DNA of 14,001 nt from Rubrivivax sp. (GCA_020851615.1 JADZCL010000240.1:1-14001); one strand, 5' to 3'. Numbered from the stretch's first letter, positions 1-8,762 are shown. Notes: generated by a model from the letters alone, not told the origin. Numbers and translations: made by a program.

Positions 1-828
1 GACATCGTGCTGCGCATGCCCGTGGGCACCATCGTGACCGACGCCGAGACCGGCCAGGTGCTGGGCGAACTGCTCGAGCATGGGCAGAAGCTGCTGCTGG
101 CCAAGGGCGGTGACGGTGGCTTTGGCAACCTGCACTTCAAGAGCAGCACCAACCGTGCGCCGCGCAAGAAGACGCCCGGTTGGCCCGGCGAGAAGAAGAA
201 GCTCGCGCTCGAGTTGCGCGTGCTGGCCGACGTCGGCCTGCTGGGCATGCCAAACGCGGGCAAGTCGACGCTGATCGCCGCGATCTCCAATGCCCGGCCC
301 AAGGTTGCGGACTATCCCTTCACCACGCTGCACCCGCACCTGGGCGTCGTGCGGGTGGGCCCCGAGCGCAGCTTCGTGGTGGCCGATCTGCCCGGGCTGA
401 TCGAGGGGGCCTCGGAAGGGGCGGGCCTCGGGCACCAGTTCCTGCGTCACCTGCAGCGCACGCGGCTGCTGCTGCACGTGGTCGACCTGGCGCCGTTCGA
501 CGACACCGTCGATCCGGTGCGCCAGGCGCGGGCCGTGGTGGCCGAACTGAAGAAGCACGACGCGGCGCTGCACGCCAAGCCGCGCTGGCTGGTGCTCAAC
601 AAGATCGACATGGTGCCGCAGGAAGAGCGCGCAGCGCGCGTGCGCGACTTCGTGCGCCGGATGCGCTGGAAGGGGCCGGTGTTCTGCATCTCGGCGCTGG
701 CGCACGAGGGGCTGCAGACGCTGGTCGAGCAGGTCTATGCGCATGTCGCCGGGCAGCAGCAGGAGGCGCCACCGCCGGACCCGCGCTTTGCCGCCGCACC
801 CGGGGCCACCGGAGCGCCCGATGAGTAG
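1..828 (+). CDS. obgE: Obg family GTPase ObgE/CgtA, 3' part (5' end outside window)
   Basis: The reading frame is open from base 1, so the N-terminal part of the Obg glycine-rich domain lies upstream; 275 residues are visible. ObgE is an essential GTPase that binds the large ribosomal subunit and links its assembly to growth and the stringent response. The end of the Obg fold is seen as GGDGGFGN (visible residues 36-43). The G domain follows with G1 GMPNAGKS (82-89), G2 region DYPFTTL (104-110), G3 DLPG (129-132), G4 NKID (200-203) and G5 SAL (231-233). The tail after about residue 250 is Pro/Ala-rich and ends in GAPDE, with no long acidic extension. The last eight bases overlap the start of proB, so the two genes are probably cotranscribed and translationally coupled. 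In many Burkholderiales rplU and rpmA precede obgE; that cannot be checked here. The identification is firm. Confidence 0.97.
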   Translation, partial: DIVLRMPVGTIVTDAETGQVLGELLEHGQKLLLAKGGDGGFGNLHFKSSTNRAPRKKTPGWPGEKKKLALELRVLADVGLLGMPNAGKSTLIAAISNARPKVADYPFTTLHPHLGVVRVGPERSFVVADLPGLIEGASEGAGLGHQFLRHLQRTRLLLHVVDLAPFDDTVDPVRQARAVVAELKKHDAALHAKPRWLVLNKIDMVPQEERAARVRDFVRRMRWKGPVFCISALAHEGLQTLVEQVYAHVAGQQQEAPPPDPRFAAAPGATGAPDE

Positions 829-1939
829 CGTGCTTGCCAATGCCCGCCGCATTGTCGTCAAGGTGGGCTCCAGCCTGGTCACGGATGAGGGCCGTGGCAT
901 CGACGCCGAGGCGATCGGGAACTGGGCGCGCCAGCTCGCAGCACTGGCGCGCGAGGGGCGCGAGATGGTCATGGTCTCGAGCGGCGCGATCGCCGAGGGC
1001 ATGAAGCGCCTGGGCTGGACCACGCGCCCGCGCGAGATCCACGAGCTGCAGGCCGCTGCGGCCGTCGGGCAGATGGGCCTGGCGCAGATCTACGAGACGC
1101 AGTTGCGCGCGCAGGGCATGCACAGCGCACAGGTGCTGCTCACGCACGCCGACCTGGTCGATCGCGAGCGCTACCTGAACGCGCGCTCGACGCTGCTGAC
1201 GCTGCTGTCGCTGTCGGTGATTCCGGTCATCAACGAGAACGACACCGTGGTCACCGACGAGATCAAGTTCGGCGACAACGACACCCTGGGTGCCCTGGTG
1301 GCCAACCTGGTCGAAGCCGATGCGCTGGTGATCCTGACCGACCAGCGCGGCCTGTACTCGGCCGATCCGCGCCGGGATCCGCAGGCGCGCTTCATCGACG
1401 AGGCGCTGGCGGGCGACGCTCAACTCGAGCGGATGGCTGGCGGTGTGGGCTCGGCGATCGGGCGCGGCGGGATGATCACCAAGATCCTGGCAGCCAAACG
1501 CGCCGCGGGCAGTGGTGCCAGCACGGTGATCGCCTGGGGACGTGAACCCGACGTGCTGTTGCGCCTGGCGGCGGGCGAAGCGATCGGCACCGTCCTCCTG
1601 GCCAGGACGGCCAAGCTGGCGGCGCGCAAGCAGTGGATGGTCGATCACCTGCAGCTGCGCGGTGCGGTGGTGGCCGACGACGGAGCGGTCGCCAAGCTGC
1701 GCGACGAGGGCAAGAGCCTCTTGCCCATCGGCATTACCGAAGTCCAGGGCGACTTCGCGCGCGGCGACGTGATTGCGGTGCGCGATGCCGGTGGCCAGGA
1801 GATCGGGCGTGGCCTGGCCAACTACGCGGCCGCCGACGCACGGCGCATCACGAAGTGCGCCTCTTCGCGCATCGCCGCCGTGCTGGGCTATGCCAACGAG
1901 CCCGAGATGATCCACCGCGACAACTTGGTGCTGCGCTGA
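821..1939 (+). CDS. proB: Glutamate 5-kinase with C-terminal PUA domain
   Basis: ProB phosphorylates L-glutamate to gamma-glutamyl phosphate, the first and feedback-inhibited step of proline synthesis, in the cytoplasm. The 372-residue product matches the usual two-domain length (E. coli 367). The amino acid kinase domain shows KVGSS (14-18), VSSGAI (52-57), the glutamate-binding VINEND (136-141), KFGDNDTL (149-156) and the nucleotide loop GRGGMITK (214-221). The PUA domain covers roughly residues 275-360. I chose the ATG at 821 because the protein then begins directly before the kinase fold and because GGAG lies six bases upstream. The frame stays open further upstream, but only over obgE. 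The start overlaps the obgE stop by eight bases. No proA is in the window, so the second pathway enzyme is encoded elsewhere. The stop codon is three bases from the stop of the convergent rppH. Confidence 0.97.
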   Translation: MSSVLANARRIVVKVGSSLVTDEGRGIDAEAIGNWARQLAALAREGREMVMVSSGAIAEGMKRLGWTTRPREIHELQAAAAVGQMGLAQIYETQLRAQGMHSAQVLLTHADLVDRERYLNARSTLLTLLSLSVIPVINENDTVVTDEIKFGDNDTLGALVANLVEADALVILTDQRGLYSADPRRDPQARFIDEALAGDAQLERMAGGVGSAIGRGGMITKILAAKRAAGSGASTVIAWGREPDVLLRLAAGEAIGTVLLARTAKLAARKQWMVDHLQLRGAVVADDGAVAKLRDEGKSLLPIGITEVQGDFARGDVIAVRDAGGQEIGRGLANYAAADARRITKCASSRIAAVLGYANEPEMIHRDNLVLR

Positions 1940-1942
1940 GCT

Positions 1943-2542
1943 TCAGGTGCCAGCGTGTGGATCGCGCTCGGTGTCCGTGTCGCCGTCCAGCGGCGTGGGG
2001 GCCGTGGGCACATCGGCCTCGTGGCGGAATTGGCGCATGCCTGCGCGCAGGAAGCGGTTGTGGTTCTGCGGGCGCGGCAGGTAGCGCGCCAGTTCGGTGA
2101 GCGCCATCTCGTAGACGCCGCGCTTGAATTCAATCACCACGTCCAGCGGCACCCAGTACTCGTTCCAGCGCCAGGCGTCGAACTCGGGGTGATCGGTGGC
2201 ACGCAGATTCATGTCGCTGTCGCGCCCGAGCAGCCGCAGGAGGAACCAGATCTGCTTCTGTCCGCGGTAGTGGCCACGCGCCTCGCGGCGGATGAAATGG
2301 TCGGGCACTTCGTAGCGCAGCCAGTCGCGCGTACGGCCGACAATCTGGACGTGCTCGGGCCGCAGGCCGACTTCCTCCTGCAACTCCCGGTACATGGCCT
2401 GCTCGGGCGACTCTCCGTGCTTGATGCCGCCTTGCGGAAACTGCCAGGAGTGGGTGCGCAAGCGCTTGCCCCAGAACACCTGGTTCCTGGAGTTGAGCAG
2501 GACAATGCCGACGTTGGGCCTGAAGCCCTCTCGGTCGAGCAT
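1943..2542 (-). CDS. rppH: RNA pyrophosphohydrolase (Nudix)
   Basis: RppH removes pyrophosphate from the 5' triphosphate end of transcripts, which starts RNase E-dependent decay. The 199-residue product begins [17 protein letters not shown], the typical N-terminus of this family. The Nudix box runs over residues 38-60 (GGIKHGES...RELQEEVGL) and has the metal-binding REXXEE core. The conserved WQFPQGG (33-39) and a GQKQIWFLL segment follow. About 25 residues at the C-terminus, rich in Pro, Thr and Asp, extend past the E. coli length of 176 and look disordered. The frame is open 17 codons upstream, but the family start is the ATG at 2542. rppH is divergent from proS across a 140-base gap and convergent with proB. 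In some Burkholderiales a CNP1-like gene separates proB and rppH; here only three bases do. Function is assigned with high confidence. Confidence 0.96.
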   Translation of the reverse strand: MLDREGFRPNVGIVLLNSRNQVFWGKRLRTHSWQFPQGGIKHGESPEQAMYRELQEEVGLRPEHVQIVGRTRDWLRYEVPDHFIRREARGHYRGQKQIWFLLRLLGRDSDMNLRATDHPEFDAWRWNEYWVPLDVVIEFKRGVYEMALTELARYLPRPQNHNRFLRAGMRQFRHEADVPTAPTPLDGDTDTERDPHAGT

Positions 2543-2682
2543 AATCGGACCCCGAATTCTGTGACTGAAGTCATTATTGCACCGGCGCATCACGGGCTGC
2601 GATTCCTCGCAAACCCGTATCGGCCGCAGACGGCGGCGATGGCCCCGGATGCGCAGGCGACGTCGGTGGCCAGGCCCACACG
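2543..2682. promoter_or_regulatory. Divergent rppH/proS intergenic region
   Basis: This 140-base gap between the divergent starts must hold the promoters of rppH and of the proS-transglycosylase pair. It is locally AT-richer around 2550-2580. On the minus strand AATAAT at about 2574-2579 could be a -10 element for rppH, but I find no fitting -35. A short dyad, TGACT-GA-AGTCA, occupies 2562-2573. No convincing proS promoter or tRNA-like fold is visible. The assignment as regulatory rests on the gene arrangement, not on a clear motif. Confidence 0.4.
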
Positions 2683-4431
2683 ATGAAAGCCTCAGCGACC
2701 TTTGTCTCCACGCTCAAGGAAGCGCCCGCCGATGCCGAGATCGTCAGCCACCGGCTGATGATGCGCGCTGGCCTGATCAAGCGGCTCTCGGCCGGCATCT
2801 ACAGTTACATGCCCATGGGCCTGCGCGTGATCCGCAAGGTCGAGGCCATCATCCGCGAGGAGATGAACCGCGCCGGCGCGGTCGAGCTTCTGATGCCGGT
2901 CGTGCAACCGGCCGAGCTGTGGCAGGAGACTGGACGCTTCCAGGCCTATGGCCCCGAACTGCTGCGCGTGAAGGACCGCCACCAGCGCGACTTCGTGATC
3001 CAGCCCACGAGCGAGGAGGTGATCACCGACATCGCCCGCCAGGAGCTGCGCAGCTACCGTCAGCTGCCGCGCAATTTCTATCACATCCAGACCAAGTTCC
3101 GCGACGAGCGCCGGCCGCGCTTTGGGGTCATGCGAGGCCGCGAGTTCACGATGAAGGATGCCTACTCCTTCGATCGCGACAAGGCCGCCGCGCTGCGCAG
3201 CTACCAGGCGATGTTCGACGCCTACAAGCGCATCTTCGACCGCTTCGGCCTGCAGTACCGCGCCGTGGCGGCCGATACCGGCGCCATCGGCGGGGACGCA
3301 TCGCACGAGTTCCAGGTCATTGCCGATACCGGTGAGGACGCCATCGCCTACTGCCCCACGAGCGCCTACGCCGCCAACGTCGAGCTGGCCGAGGCACTGC
3401 CGCTGCGGGTCACGCGGGCGGTGGCGGCGCAGGGGATGGCGCGCACGCCGACCCCGGGCCGCAGCACCTGCGAAAGCGTCGCCGAGCTGCTGGGTTTGCC
3501 GCTGGCGCAGACGGTGAAGTCGCTCGTGCTGGCCACCGACACCCAGGACGAGGCGGGTGTCGTGCGTGATGCCACGCTGTGGCTGCTGCTCGTGCGCGGC
3601 GATCATGCGCTCAACGAGGTCAAGGCCGGCAAGCTGCCGGGGCTGGCGGGCGGGTTCCGCTTCGCCACGGCGGCCGAGATCGACGCGCACTTCGGCTGCA
3701 AGCCGGGCTATCTCGGCCCGGTGTCCACGCGCAAGCCGGTCAAGGTGATCGCCGATCGCACGGTGGCGAACATGGCCGATTTCGTCTGCGGCGCCAACGA
3801 GGCCGACTACCACCTCACCGGCGTCAACTGGGGGCGCGACCTGCCCGAGCCGGACCTGGTCGCCGACATCCGCAACGTCGTCGCGGGTGACCCGTCGCCC
3901 GACGGGCAGGGCGTGCTGGCGATCCAGCGCGGCATCGAAGTCGGGCATGTCTTCTACCTCGGCACCAAGAAGTACAGCGAGCCCATGGGCGCGACCTTCC
4001 TCGACGAGAACGGCAAGCCGCAGCCCTTCGAGATGGGCTGCTACGGCATCGGGGTGACGCGGCTGCTTGGCGCGGCCATCGAGCAGAACCACGATGAGCG
4101 CGGCATCGTCTGGCCGGTGTCGATGGCGCCGTTTGCTGTCGTCATCTGCCCGATCGGCATGGACCGCAGTGCCGAGGTGCGCGCCGCGGCCGAGGCCTTG
4201 CATGGCCAGTTGCAGGCAGCGGGCATCGACGTCTTGCTCGATGACCGCGGCGAGCGTCCGGGGGCGATGTTCGCCGACTGGGAGCTGATCGGCGTGCCCT
4301 TGCGCGTGGTGATCTCCGATCGCGGTCTCAAGGCCGGTACGGTCGAGCTGCAAGGGCGCCGCGATGCCGCGGCCACCGTGCTGCCGCTGGCCGATGCGGT
4401 GGCCAAGGTGGTGGGCCGCCTGCAGGAATGA
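2683..4431 (+). CDS. proS: Prolyl-tRNA synthetase (bacterial type with INS editing domain)
   Basis: This enzyme charges tRNA-Pro with proline in the cytoplasm. The 582-residue product is close to the bacterial-type length (E. coli 572). The N-terminus [13 protein letters not shown] and [12 protein letters not shown] (36-46) are typical. Class II motif 1 lies around [12 protein letters not shown] (65-76), motif 2 at TKFRDE to [13 protein letters not shown] (137-163), and motif 3 at [12 protein letters not shown] (451-462). Between motifs 2 and 3, roughly residues 225-405, sits the YbaK-like insertion domain that hydrolyses mischarged Ala-tRNA-Pro. The C-terminal anticodon-binding domain starts near AVVICPIG and includes [19 protein letters not shown]. 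The start has only a weak AGG about nine bases upstream, but the N-terminus matches the family. The stop overlaps the next gene by ATGA. I see nothing unusual in the domain order. Confidence 0.98.
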   Translation: MKASATFVSTLKEAPADAEIVSHRLMMRAGLIKRLSAGIYSYMPMGLRVIRKVEAIIREEMNRAGAVELLMPVVQPAELWQETGRFQAYGPELLRVKDRHQRDFVIQPTSEEVITDIARQELRSYRQLPRNFYHIQTKFRDERRPRFGVMRGREFTMKDAYSFDRDKAAALRSYQAMFDAYKRIFDRFGLQYRAVAADTGAIGGDASHEFQVIADTGEDAIAYCPTSAYAANVELAEALPLRVTRAVAAQGMARTPTPGRSTCESVAELLGLPLAQTVKSLVLATDTQDEAGVVRDATLWLLLVRGDHALNEVKAGKLPGLAGGFRFATAAEIDAHFGCKPGYLGPVSTRKPVKVIADRTVANMADFVCGANEADYHLTGVNWGRDLPEPDLVADIRNVVAGDPSPDGQGVLAIQRGIEVGHVFYLGTKKYSEPMGATFLDENGKPQPFEMGCYGIGVTRLLGAAIEQNHDERGIVWPVSMAPFAVVICPIGMDRSAEVRAAAEALHGQLQAAGIDVLLDDRGERPGAMFADWELIGVPLRVVISDRGLKAGTVELQGRRDAAATVLPLADAVAKVVGRLQE

Positions 4432-5057
4432 CAACGGGCGACCGCGGGCTTGCGCGGCGGGCCTTCGTGCTCGGCGGGGCGGGTCTTGCGCTGACTGCGG
4501 CCAGGCCGGCGCACGCGGGCACGCAGCTCGAAGAGCCCCTGGCCGATGCGGTGCGCACGGCGCTGGCGGCGTCGGTGGCAGAACTGGCGCCGCCGCGTCC
4601 GCGCTTCGAGACCATCGACGCGCGCGTGGCCTATCTGCGCTGGTTGGGCGAGGCGAGCCAGCGGCTGCGGCCGCGCAAGGCGGAGCACCAGACGCGCGTC
4701 GAATTCCTCGAGACGGCCTGGTACGAAAGTCGGCGTGCCGGGCTCGAGACCGCACTCGTGCTCGGGCTGATCCAGGTCGAGAGCGGCTTTCGCAAGTACG
4801 CGATCAGCAGCGCCGGTGCACGTGGCTACATGCAGGTGATGCCGTTCTGGGCGCGCACGATCGGTGACGGCGACGCGGCGCGCCTGTTTCACCTGCAGAC
4901 CAACCTGCGCTTTGGCTGCGTCATCCTGCGCCACTACCTCGACATCGAGCGCGGCGACCTGGTGCTGGCGCTGGGCCGCTACAACGGCAGCCGCGGGCGC
5001 ATGGAGTATCCGAACCTGGTCTTCGGTGCCCGCCGGCAGTGGGACGTTCGCGCGTGA
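4428..5057 (+). CDS. Lytic transglycosylase with SLT domain and Tat-like signal peptide
   Basis: The 209-residue product carries a soluble lytic transglycosylase domain, which cleaves the MurNAc-GlcNAc bond of peptidoglycan to give 1,6-anhydro ends. The likely catalytic glutamate is E118 in GLIQVESGF (113-121). It is followed by the family signatures [13 protein letters not shown] and, near the end, LGRYNGS. The first 30 residues read as an export signal: a twin-arginine motif ARRAFVL (9-15), a hydrophobic stretch [10 protein letters not shown] and an AHA cleavage site at 28-30. This predicts periplasmic action through the Tat route; some lipoprotein or Sec exporters have similar starts, so the route is inferred. 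The ATG overlaps the proS stop by four bases, so translation is probably coupled. A cell wall enzyme behind a tRNA synthetase is a known Burkholderiales arrangement, not evidence of shared function. No LysM or other wall-binding domain is present. Confidence 0.92.
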   Translation: MTTGDRGLARRAFVLGGAGLALTAARPAHAGTQLEEPLADAVRTALAASVAELAPPRPRFETIDARVAYLRWLGEASQRLRPRKAEHQTRVEFLETAWYESRRAGLETALVLGLIQVESGFRKYAISSAGARGYMQVMPFWARTIGDGDAARLFHLQTNLRFGCVILRHYLDIERGDLVLALGRYNGSRGRMEYPNLVFGARRQWDVRA

Positions 5058-5064
5058 GCGCGCC

Positions 5065-5085
5065 GGTGGGGCTTCAGGCCCCGCC
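5065..5085. terminator. Hairpin between convergent transglycosylase and grxD genes
   Basis: An inverted repeat, GGTGGGGC and GCCCCGCC around a five-base TTCAG loop, forms an eight-pair stem with one G-T wobble. It sits in the gap between the two converging stop codons, and the grxD stop falls in the loop. The position suits a two-way transcription end point. Neither side has a T-run, so a canonical intrinsic terminator is not shown. Confidence 0.4.
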
Positions 5086-5388
5086 CAGCACCTGTTGCAG
5101 TTCGCCCGACTGGTACATCTCCATCATGATGTCCGAGCCACCGACGAACTCGCCGCCGACGTAGAGCTGCGGGATCGTGGGCCACTGCGAGTAGTCCTTG
5201 ATGCCCTGGCGGACCTCCTCGTCCTCGAGCACGTTGAAGGTCTTGAAGTCGTTCACGCCACAGGCCTGCAGCACCTGGATCGCACGCCCGGAGAAGCCGC
5301 ACTGTGGGAACTGGGCAGTGCCCTTCATGAAGAGCATCACGCGGTTGCCCTTGACGAGATCGTCGATGCGCTGGCGAACGTCGCTCAT
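5074..5388 (-). CDS. grxD: Monothiol glutaredoxin of the Grx4 (GrxD) type
   Basis: The 104-residue product is a CGFS-type monothiol glutaredoxin. This family carries and transfers [2Fe-2S] clusters, often with a BolA partner, and acts in the cytosol. The active site is FPQCGFSG (27-34), preceded by VMLFMKGT. Further family blocks are FNVLEDEEVRQGI, WPTIPQLYVGGEFVGGSDI and the C-terminal QSGEL. Length is normal (E. coli Grx4 115). The ATG at 5388 gives the family start MSDVRQRID and has AGAGG seven bases upstream, a clear ribosome binding site. The gene lies 102 bases downstream of prmC in the same direction. It could be read through from hemA-prfA-prmC or have its own promoter: TATAAC at 5437-5432 on the minus strand is a candidate -10, but no good -35 is seen. 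Confidence 0.95.
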   Translation of the reverse strand: MSDVRQRIDDLVKGNRVMLFMKGTAQFPQCGFSGRAIQVLQACGVNDFKTFNVLEDEEVRQGIKDYSQWPTIPQLYVGGEFVGGSDIMMEMYQSGELQQVLGGA

Positions 5389-5448
5389 GGCGAAGCCTCT
5401 CGAAGAATGCGTTGCAGAAAACGAAGCCGCGGTTATACGGCATCGGCA

Positions 5449-5472
5449 ATGCCCGGGGGTGTGTCCGGGCAT
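5449..5472 (-). terminator. Hairpin after prmC, upstream of grxD
   Basis: An eight-pair perfect inverted repeat, ATGCCCGG and CCGGGCAT with an eight-base loop, lies 18 bases past the prmC stop on the coding strand of the hemA-prfA-prmC run. The place fits an end point or a partial terminator between prmC and grxD. There is no T-run after it, so it may instead be an mRNA 3' end stabiliser or have no function. Confidence 0.4.
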
Positions 5473-5490
5473 CGTCGCTGCTGCCGGCAC

Positions 5491-6306
5491 TCACCCCGCC
5501 CGGCATGCGCCGGTGCAGCGGTCCTGCCCGCCCAGATCGGTGCGGGTCTGTGCAGCGACCAGCCCTGCGCCGTGCAGCAGGGTGCGCACCGCCGCGGCCT
5601 GGTCGAAGCCGTGCTCCAGGATCACCGCACCAGTGGGCTGCAGGTGCAGGGCCGCGCCGGCAGCGAGGGTGCGCAAGGCGTCCAGGCCATCGCCGCCCGG
5701 TGTCAGGGCGTGTTGGGGTTCGTGCCCGAGTGCTGCCAGGTGTGTATCGTCGGCCGCGATATAGGGCGGGTTGGAGAGCACCAGGTCGAAGCGCCGCCCG
5801 CCAAGCGGTGTCCACCAGCTTCCGAGCAGGCATTCGAGCACGACGCCGTGGGTGTGCGCGTTGGCGCGTGCCACGGCCAGGGCTGCGGCGTCGAGGTCTG
5901 TTGCGGTAACGATGGCGTCGGGCCGTGCGTGCGCCACGGCGATCGCGATCGCGCCGCTGCCGGTGCCCAGGTCCAGCACCGTGGGCCGGGTGCGGCCGGA
6001 CAGCCATTGCAGAGCCCAGTCGACCAGCGTCTCGGTGTCCGGCCGTGGATCCAGGACCGCGGGCGTCACGGCCAGGCGCAGGCCATGGAACTCGCGCTCA
6101 CCCGTCAGGTAGGCCAGCGGCACCCCTGCGGCGCGCTGTACGAAGTCGTCGCGCAAGGCCACTTCGATGGCGGGCGGCAGCAGCTCGTGGTCATGGGCCA
6201 GCAGCCAGCTGCGCGGGCGCTGCAGGTGGTGGCACAGCAGCAACTGGGCATCCAGGCGAGTGAGCCCCTGCGAGCGCGCCAGCGCCAGGGCCTGCGTCAC
6301 GCGCAT
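5491..6306 (-). CDS. prmC: Peptide chain release factor N5-glutamine methyltransferase
   Basis: PrmC uses S-adenosylmethionine to methylate the glutamine of the GGQ motif in release factors, raising termination efficiency. The 271-residue product has a short N-terminal helical domain (about 1-75), the family block PRPDTE (87-92), the SAM-binding loop LDLGTGSG (111-118), the acidic strand end TATDLDA, and the catalytic NPPY (179-182). The ATG at 6306-6304 overlaps the prfA stop by one base (TGATG), so the enzyme is made from the same message as one of its substrates. The frame is open far upstream across prfA, but the family N-terminus, [14 protein letters not shown], begins here. Length is near E. 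coli PrmC (277). The C-terminus ends GGQDRCTGACRAG, consistent with the usual DLAGRDR ending of the family. Confidence 0.96.
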   Translation of the reverse strand: MRVTQALALARSQGLTRLDAQLLLCHHLQRPRSWLLAHDHELLPPAIEVALRDDFVQRAAGVPLAYLTGEREFHGLRLAVTPAVLDPRPDTETLVDWALQWLSGRTRPTVLDLGTGSGAIAIAVAHARPDAIVTATDLDAAALAVARANAHTHGVVLECLLGSWWTPLGGRRFDLVLSNPPYIAADDTHLAALGHEPQHALTPGGDGLDALRTLAAGAALHLQPTGAVILEHGFDQAAAVRTLLHGAGLVAAQTRTDLGGQDRCTGACRAG

Positions 6307-7403
6307 CAGGCCGCTCCGGTCTCGAGCTGCGCCAGTTGTTGCGCCGCCCGCTCGGCCTGCAGCGCAGCGATCAGCTCGGCCAGATCGCCGTCCATCACCA
6401 TGCCGAGCTTGTGGAGCGTGAGGTTGATCCGGTGGTCGGTCACGCGGCCCTGCGGGAAGTTGTAGGTGCGGATGCGGTCCGAGCGATCGCCGCTGCCAAC
6501 CAGTGCCTTGCGCGTGGCCGCCTCGCGCGCGGCGCGCTCGTTGCGTTCGATCTCGCGCAGCCGCGCGGCCAGCACGGCCAGCGCCTTGGCCTTGTTGCGG
6601 TGCTGGCTGCGATCGTCCTGGCATTCGGCCACGATGCCGGTGGGCAGGTGGGTGATGCGGATGGCGCTGTCGGTGCGGTTGACGTGCTGGCCGCCAGCGC
6701 CGCTGGCCCGGTAGGTGTCGATGCGCAGCTCGGCCGGGTTGAGCCTGAGTTCCTCCGCCGCGTCGGGCTCGGGCATCACCGCCACCGTGCACGCGCTGGT
6801 GTGGATGCGTCCTTGCGACTCGGTCGCCGGGATGCGTTGCACGCGGTGCCCGCCGCTCTCGAAGCGCAGCTGCGCATAGACGTTCTCACCCTGCACGTGC
6901 AGCACGAGTTCCTTGTAGCCGCCGAGATCGGCGGGGCTCTCGCTCAGGATCTCGGTGCGCCAGCCCTGGCGCTCGCAGTAGCGCTGGTACATGCGCGCCA
7001 GATCACCGGCGAAGAGGGCCGATTCGTCGCCACCGGTGCCGGCGCGGATTTCGAGGAACGCGTCGCGCGCATCGTCGGCGTCGCGCGGCACGAGGGCTGC
7101 CTGCAGTTCGCCTTCCAGGCGCTGCAACCCGTCCTCCGCGGCGGCCAGCTCCTCGCGCGCAAGGGCCCGCAACTCATCGTCGGTCCGGGTGTCGGCAAGG
7201 ATCTCGCGAGCCGCGGCGTGGTCGGCCTCGCAAGCCTGGTGGCGGCGGTAGAGCTGCACGACGTGCGCGGCGTCGGCCTGCTCGCTGGCCAGCGTGCGCC
7301 AGCGCTTGATGTCGGCCAGGACCTTGGGCTCGGCCAGCAGGGCATCGAGCTCGGACAGGCGCAGGATCAGGCGTTCGAAGCGGTCGCGCAGGGTCGGGTT
7401 CAT
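6306..7403 (-). CDS. prfA: Peptide chain release factor 1
   Basis: RF1 recognises UAA and UAG in the ribosomal A site and triggers peptide release. The 365-residue product matches the family length (E. coli 360). It shows [15 protein letters not shown] (121-135), the stop-codon reading tripeptide PAT within [15 protein letters not shown] (190-204), and the catalytic GGQ (237-239) in [13 protein letters not shown], followed by [10 protein letters not shown]. The PAT tripeptide, rather than SPF, separates it from RF2. The ATG at 7403 gives the family N-terminus; an in-frame GTG at 7424 would add seven residues and seems less likely. There is no strong Shine-Dalgarno before the ATG, and a GC-rich hairpin ends 11 bases upstream. 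The gene lies 47 bases after hemA and overlaps prmC, which modifies Q239. Confidence 0.97.
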   Translation of the reverse strand: MNPTLRDRFERLILRLSELDALLAEPKVLADIKRWRTLASEQADAAHVVQLYRRHQACEADHAAAREILADTRTDDELRALAREELAAAEDGLQRLEGELQAALVPRDADDARDAFLEIRAGTGGDESALFAGDLARMYQRYCERQGWRTEILSESPADLGGYKELVLHVQGENVYAQLRFESGGHRVQRIPATESQGRIHTSACTVAVMPEPDAAEELRLNPAELRIDTYRASGAGGQHVNRTDSAIRITHLPTGIVAECQDDRSQHRNKAKALAVLAARLREIERNERAAREAATRKALVGSGDRSDRIRTYNFPQGRVTDHRINLTLHKLGMVMDGDLAELIAALQAERAAQQLAQLETGAA

Positions 7404-7414
7404 GGCAAGGGTGA

Positions 7415-7434
7415 CCGGCCGCACGGACGGCCGG
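7415..7434 (-). repeat. GC-rich inverted repeat in the hemA-prfA gap
   Basis: CCGGCCG and CGGCCGG flank a six-base loop and form a perfect seven-pair stem, all G-C. It fills the middle of the 47-base gap and stops 11 bases before the prfA ATG, where a ribosome binding site would normally lie. It could limit prfA initiation, stabilise a processed end or attenuate transcription. Only the repeat itself is seen. Confidence 0.45.
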
Positions 7435-7450
7435 GTGCGGCAATGAGGCG

Positions 7451-8749
7451 CTAATGGCCGGCGTCGCCGGGGCCGCGGCTGCTGCTGCGCAGGAACAGGC
7501 GCGAGACCGTCTGCGCCAGCGCCTGGCGCTCGTCACCGGCGCTGGTGTGCAGCTCGGCCAGCGTGCCATGCAGCATCTTGCGCGACAGGCCGCGCGCGAG
7601 TGCCTCGAGCACCGTGTCGATGGGCGCGCCGCGGGCCAGCTGGCGGCGGGCGCGGGTCACCACGGCGCGGCTCCAGTCCTCGGCCTGGTGATTGAGCGAC
7701 TGGATCAGCGGGACCGCAGCGCGCTGGTCCAGCCAGTGCGCGAAGCTCTGCACGCCGGCGTCGATGATGGCTTCCGCCTGCTGCACGGCGGCCTGGCGCT
7801 TCTCGCCGGCCGTCTGGACGAGGGCGGAGAGGTCGTCGACGGTGTAGAGATAGACATCGGGCAGCGAGGCGACCTCGGGCTCGACGTCGCGTGGCACCGC
7901 CAGGTCGACCATGAAGATCGGCCGGTGCCGCCGCTGGCGCAGTGCGCGCTCGACGGCGCCCAGCCCGATGATCGGCAGCGTGCTGGCCGTGCAGGAGACG
8001 ACGGCGTCGAACTCGTGCAGGCGCGTGGGCAGGTCGGACAGGCGCAGCGCGTGCGCGCCCAGGCGAGCGGCCAGGCGCTCGCCGCGCTCGAGGGTCCGGT
8101 TGGCAACCGCCATGCTGCGCGGCGTGCGGGCCACGAAGTGCGTGGCCACCAGGTCGATCATTTCACCGGCGCCGATGAAGAGCACGTTGACTTCGTCCAG
8201 GCGCTCGAACAGCTCGCACGCCAGTCGCACGGCGGCGGCGGCCATGCTGATGGAGTGGGCGCCGATCTCGGTGACGGTGCGGACCTCCTTGGCCACCGAG
8301 AACGAGCGCTGGAAGAGCTGGTGCAGCGTGGTGCCCAAGGTGCCGGCCTCGTTTGCCTGGCGCACGGCCTGCTTCATCTGGCCCAGGATCTGGGGCTCGC
8401 CCAAGACCATCGAGTCCAGCCCCGCGGCCACCCGGAACGCGTGGCGCGCCGCCGCCTGATCCTCGAGCACGTAGGTGTGGCGGCGCAGTTCCTCGGTGCT
8501 CACCCCGCCCTGGCCCGCCAGCCAGCCCAGCACCGGGGCGGCGAGTTCGGGCGGATGGTCGCCGCCGGCCGCGAGGTAGAGCTCGGTGCGGTTGCAGGTC
8601 GAGACCAGCGCCGCCTCGGGCGCGACCCGCGTCAGCCGTTCCCGCAGCCCGTGCAGGGCGGCCGCCGTCGCCTCGGGCGCGAACGCAAAGCGCCCGCGCA
8701 GGTCGAGCGGCGCAGTCTGGTGGTTCAGGCCGAGGGCGAGGACGGACAC
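7451..8749 (-). CDS. hemA: Glutamyl-tRNA reductase
   Basis: HemA reduces Glu-tRNA to glutamate-1-semialdehyde with NADPH, the first committed step of the C5 route to haem and other tetrapyrroles. The 432-residue product has the catalytic cysteine C52 in STCNRTELY (50-58), the signature [27 protein letters not shown], and the NADPH-binding VLFIGAGEM with a Rossmann fold behind it. A C-terminal dimerisation helix region ends the protein (E. coli 418). The start is a GTG at 8749; the protein then begins [19 protein letters not shown], the conserved family N-terminus, so a later start is unlikely. No Shine-Dalgarno is present; TACAAT lies only seven bases upstream. hemA leads a run with prfA, prmC and grxD, the same hemA-prfA-prmC order as in enterobacteria. 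Confidence 0.97.
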   Translation of the reverse strand: MSVLALGLNHQTAPLDLRGRFAFAPEATAAALHGLRERLTRVAPEAALVSTCNRTELYLAAGGDHPPELAAPVLGWLAGQGGVSTEELRRHTYVLEDQAAARHAFRVAAGLDSMVLGEPQILGQMKQAVRQANEAGTLGTTLHQLFQRSFSVAKEVRTVTEIGAHSISMAAAAVRLACELFERLDEVNVLFIGAGEMIDLVATHFVARTPRSMAVANRTLERGERLAARLGAHALRLSDLPTRLHEFDAVVSCTASTLPIIGLGAVERALRQRRHRPIFMVDLAVPRDVEPEVASLPDVYLYTVDDLSALVQTAGEKRQAAVQQAEAIIDAGVQSFAHWLDQRAAVPLIQSLNHQAEDWSRAVVTRARRQLARGAPIDTVLEALARGLSRKMLHGTLAELHTSAGDERQALAQTVSRLFLRSSSRGPGDAGH

Positions 8750-8756
8750 GGTGCAG

Positions 8757-8762
8757 ATTGTA
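8757..8762 (-). promoter_or_regulatory. Candidate -10 element of the hemA promoter
   Basis: On the minus strand TACAAT matches the sigma-70 -10 consensus at five of six bases. Seven bases separate it from the hemA GTG, so the expected start of transcription falls on or next to the start codon. No matching -35 is visible at 16-19 bases. Just upstream a small dyad, GCCGG-N7-CCGGC (8777-8793), lies in the region shared with the divergent gene. Confidence 0.45.

Noticed and set aside
596..1915. A 439-codon open frame on the minus strand opposite obgE/proB
   Set aside because: The product has no recognisable domain and mirrors the codon bias of proB; it is a shadow frame.
2692..4755. A 687-codon open frame on the minus strand opposite proS
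   Set aside because: It is antisense to a certain gene, has a low-complexity Arg/Ala/His-rich translation and no family features. Long antisense frames are expected in such GC-rich DNA.
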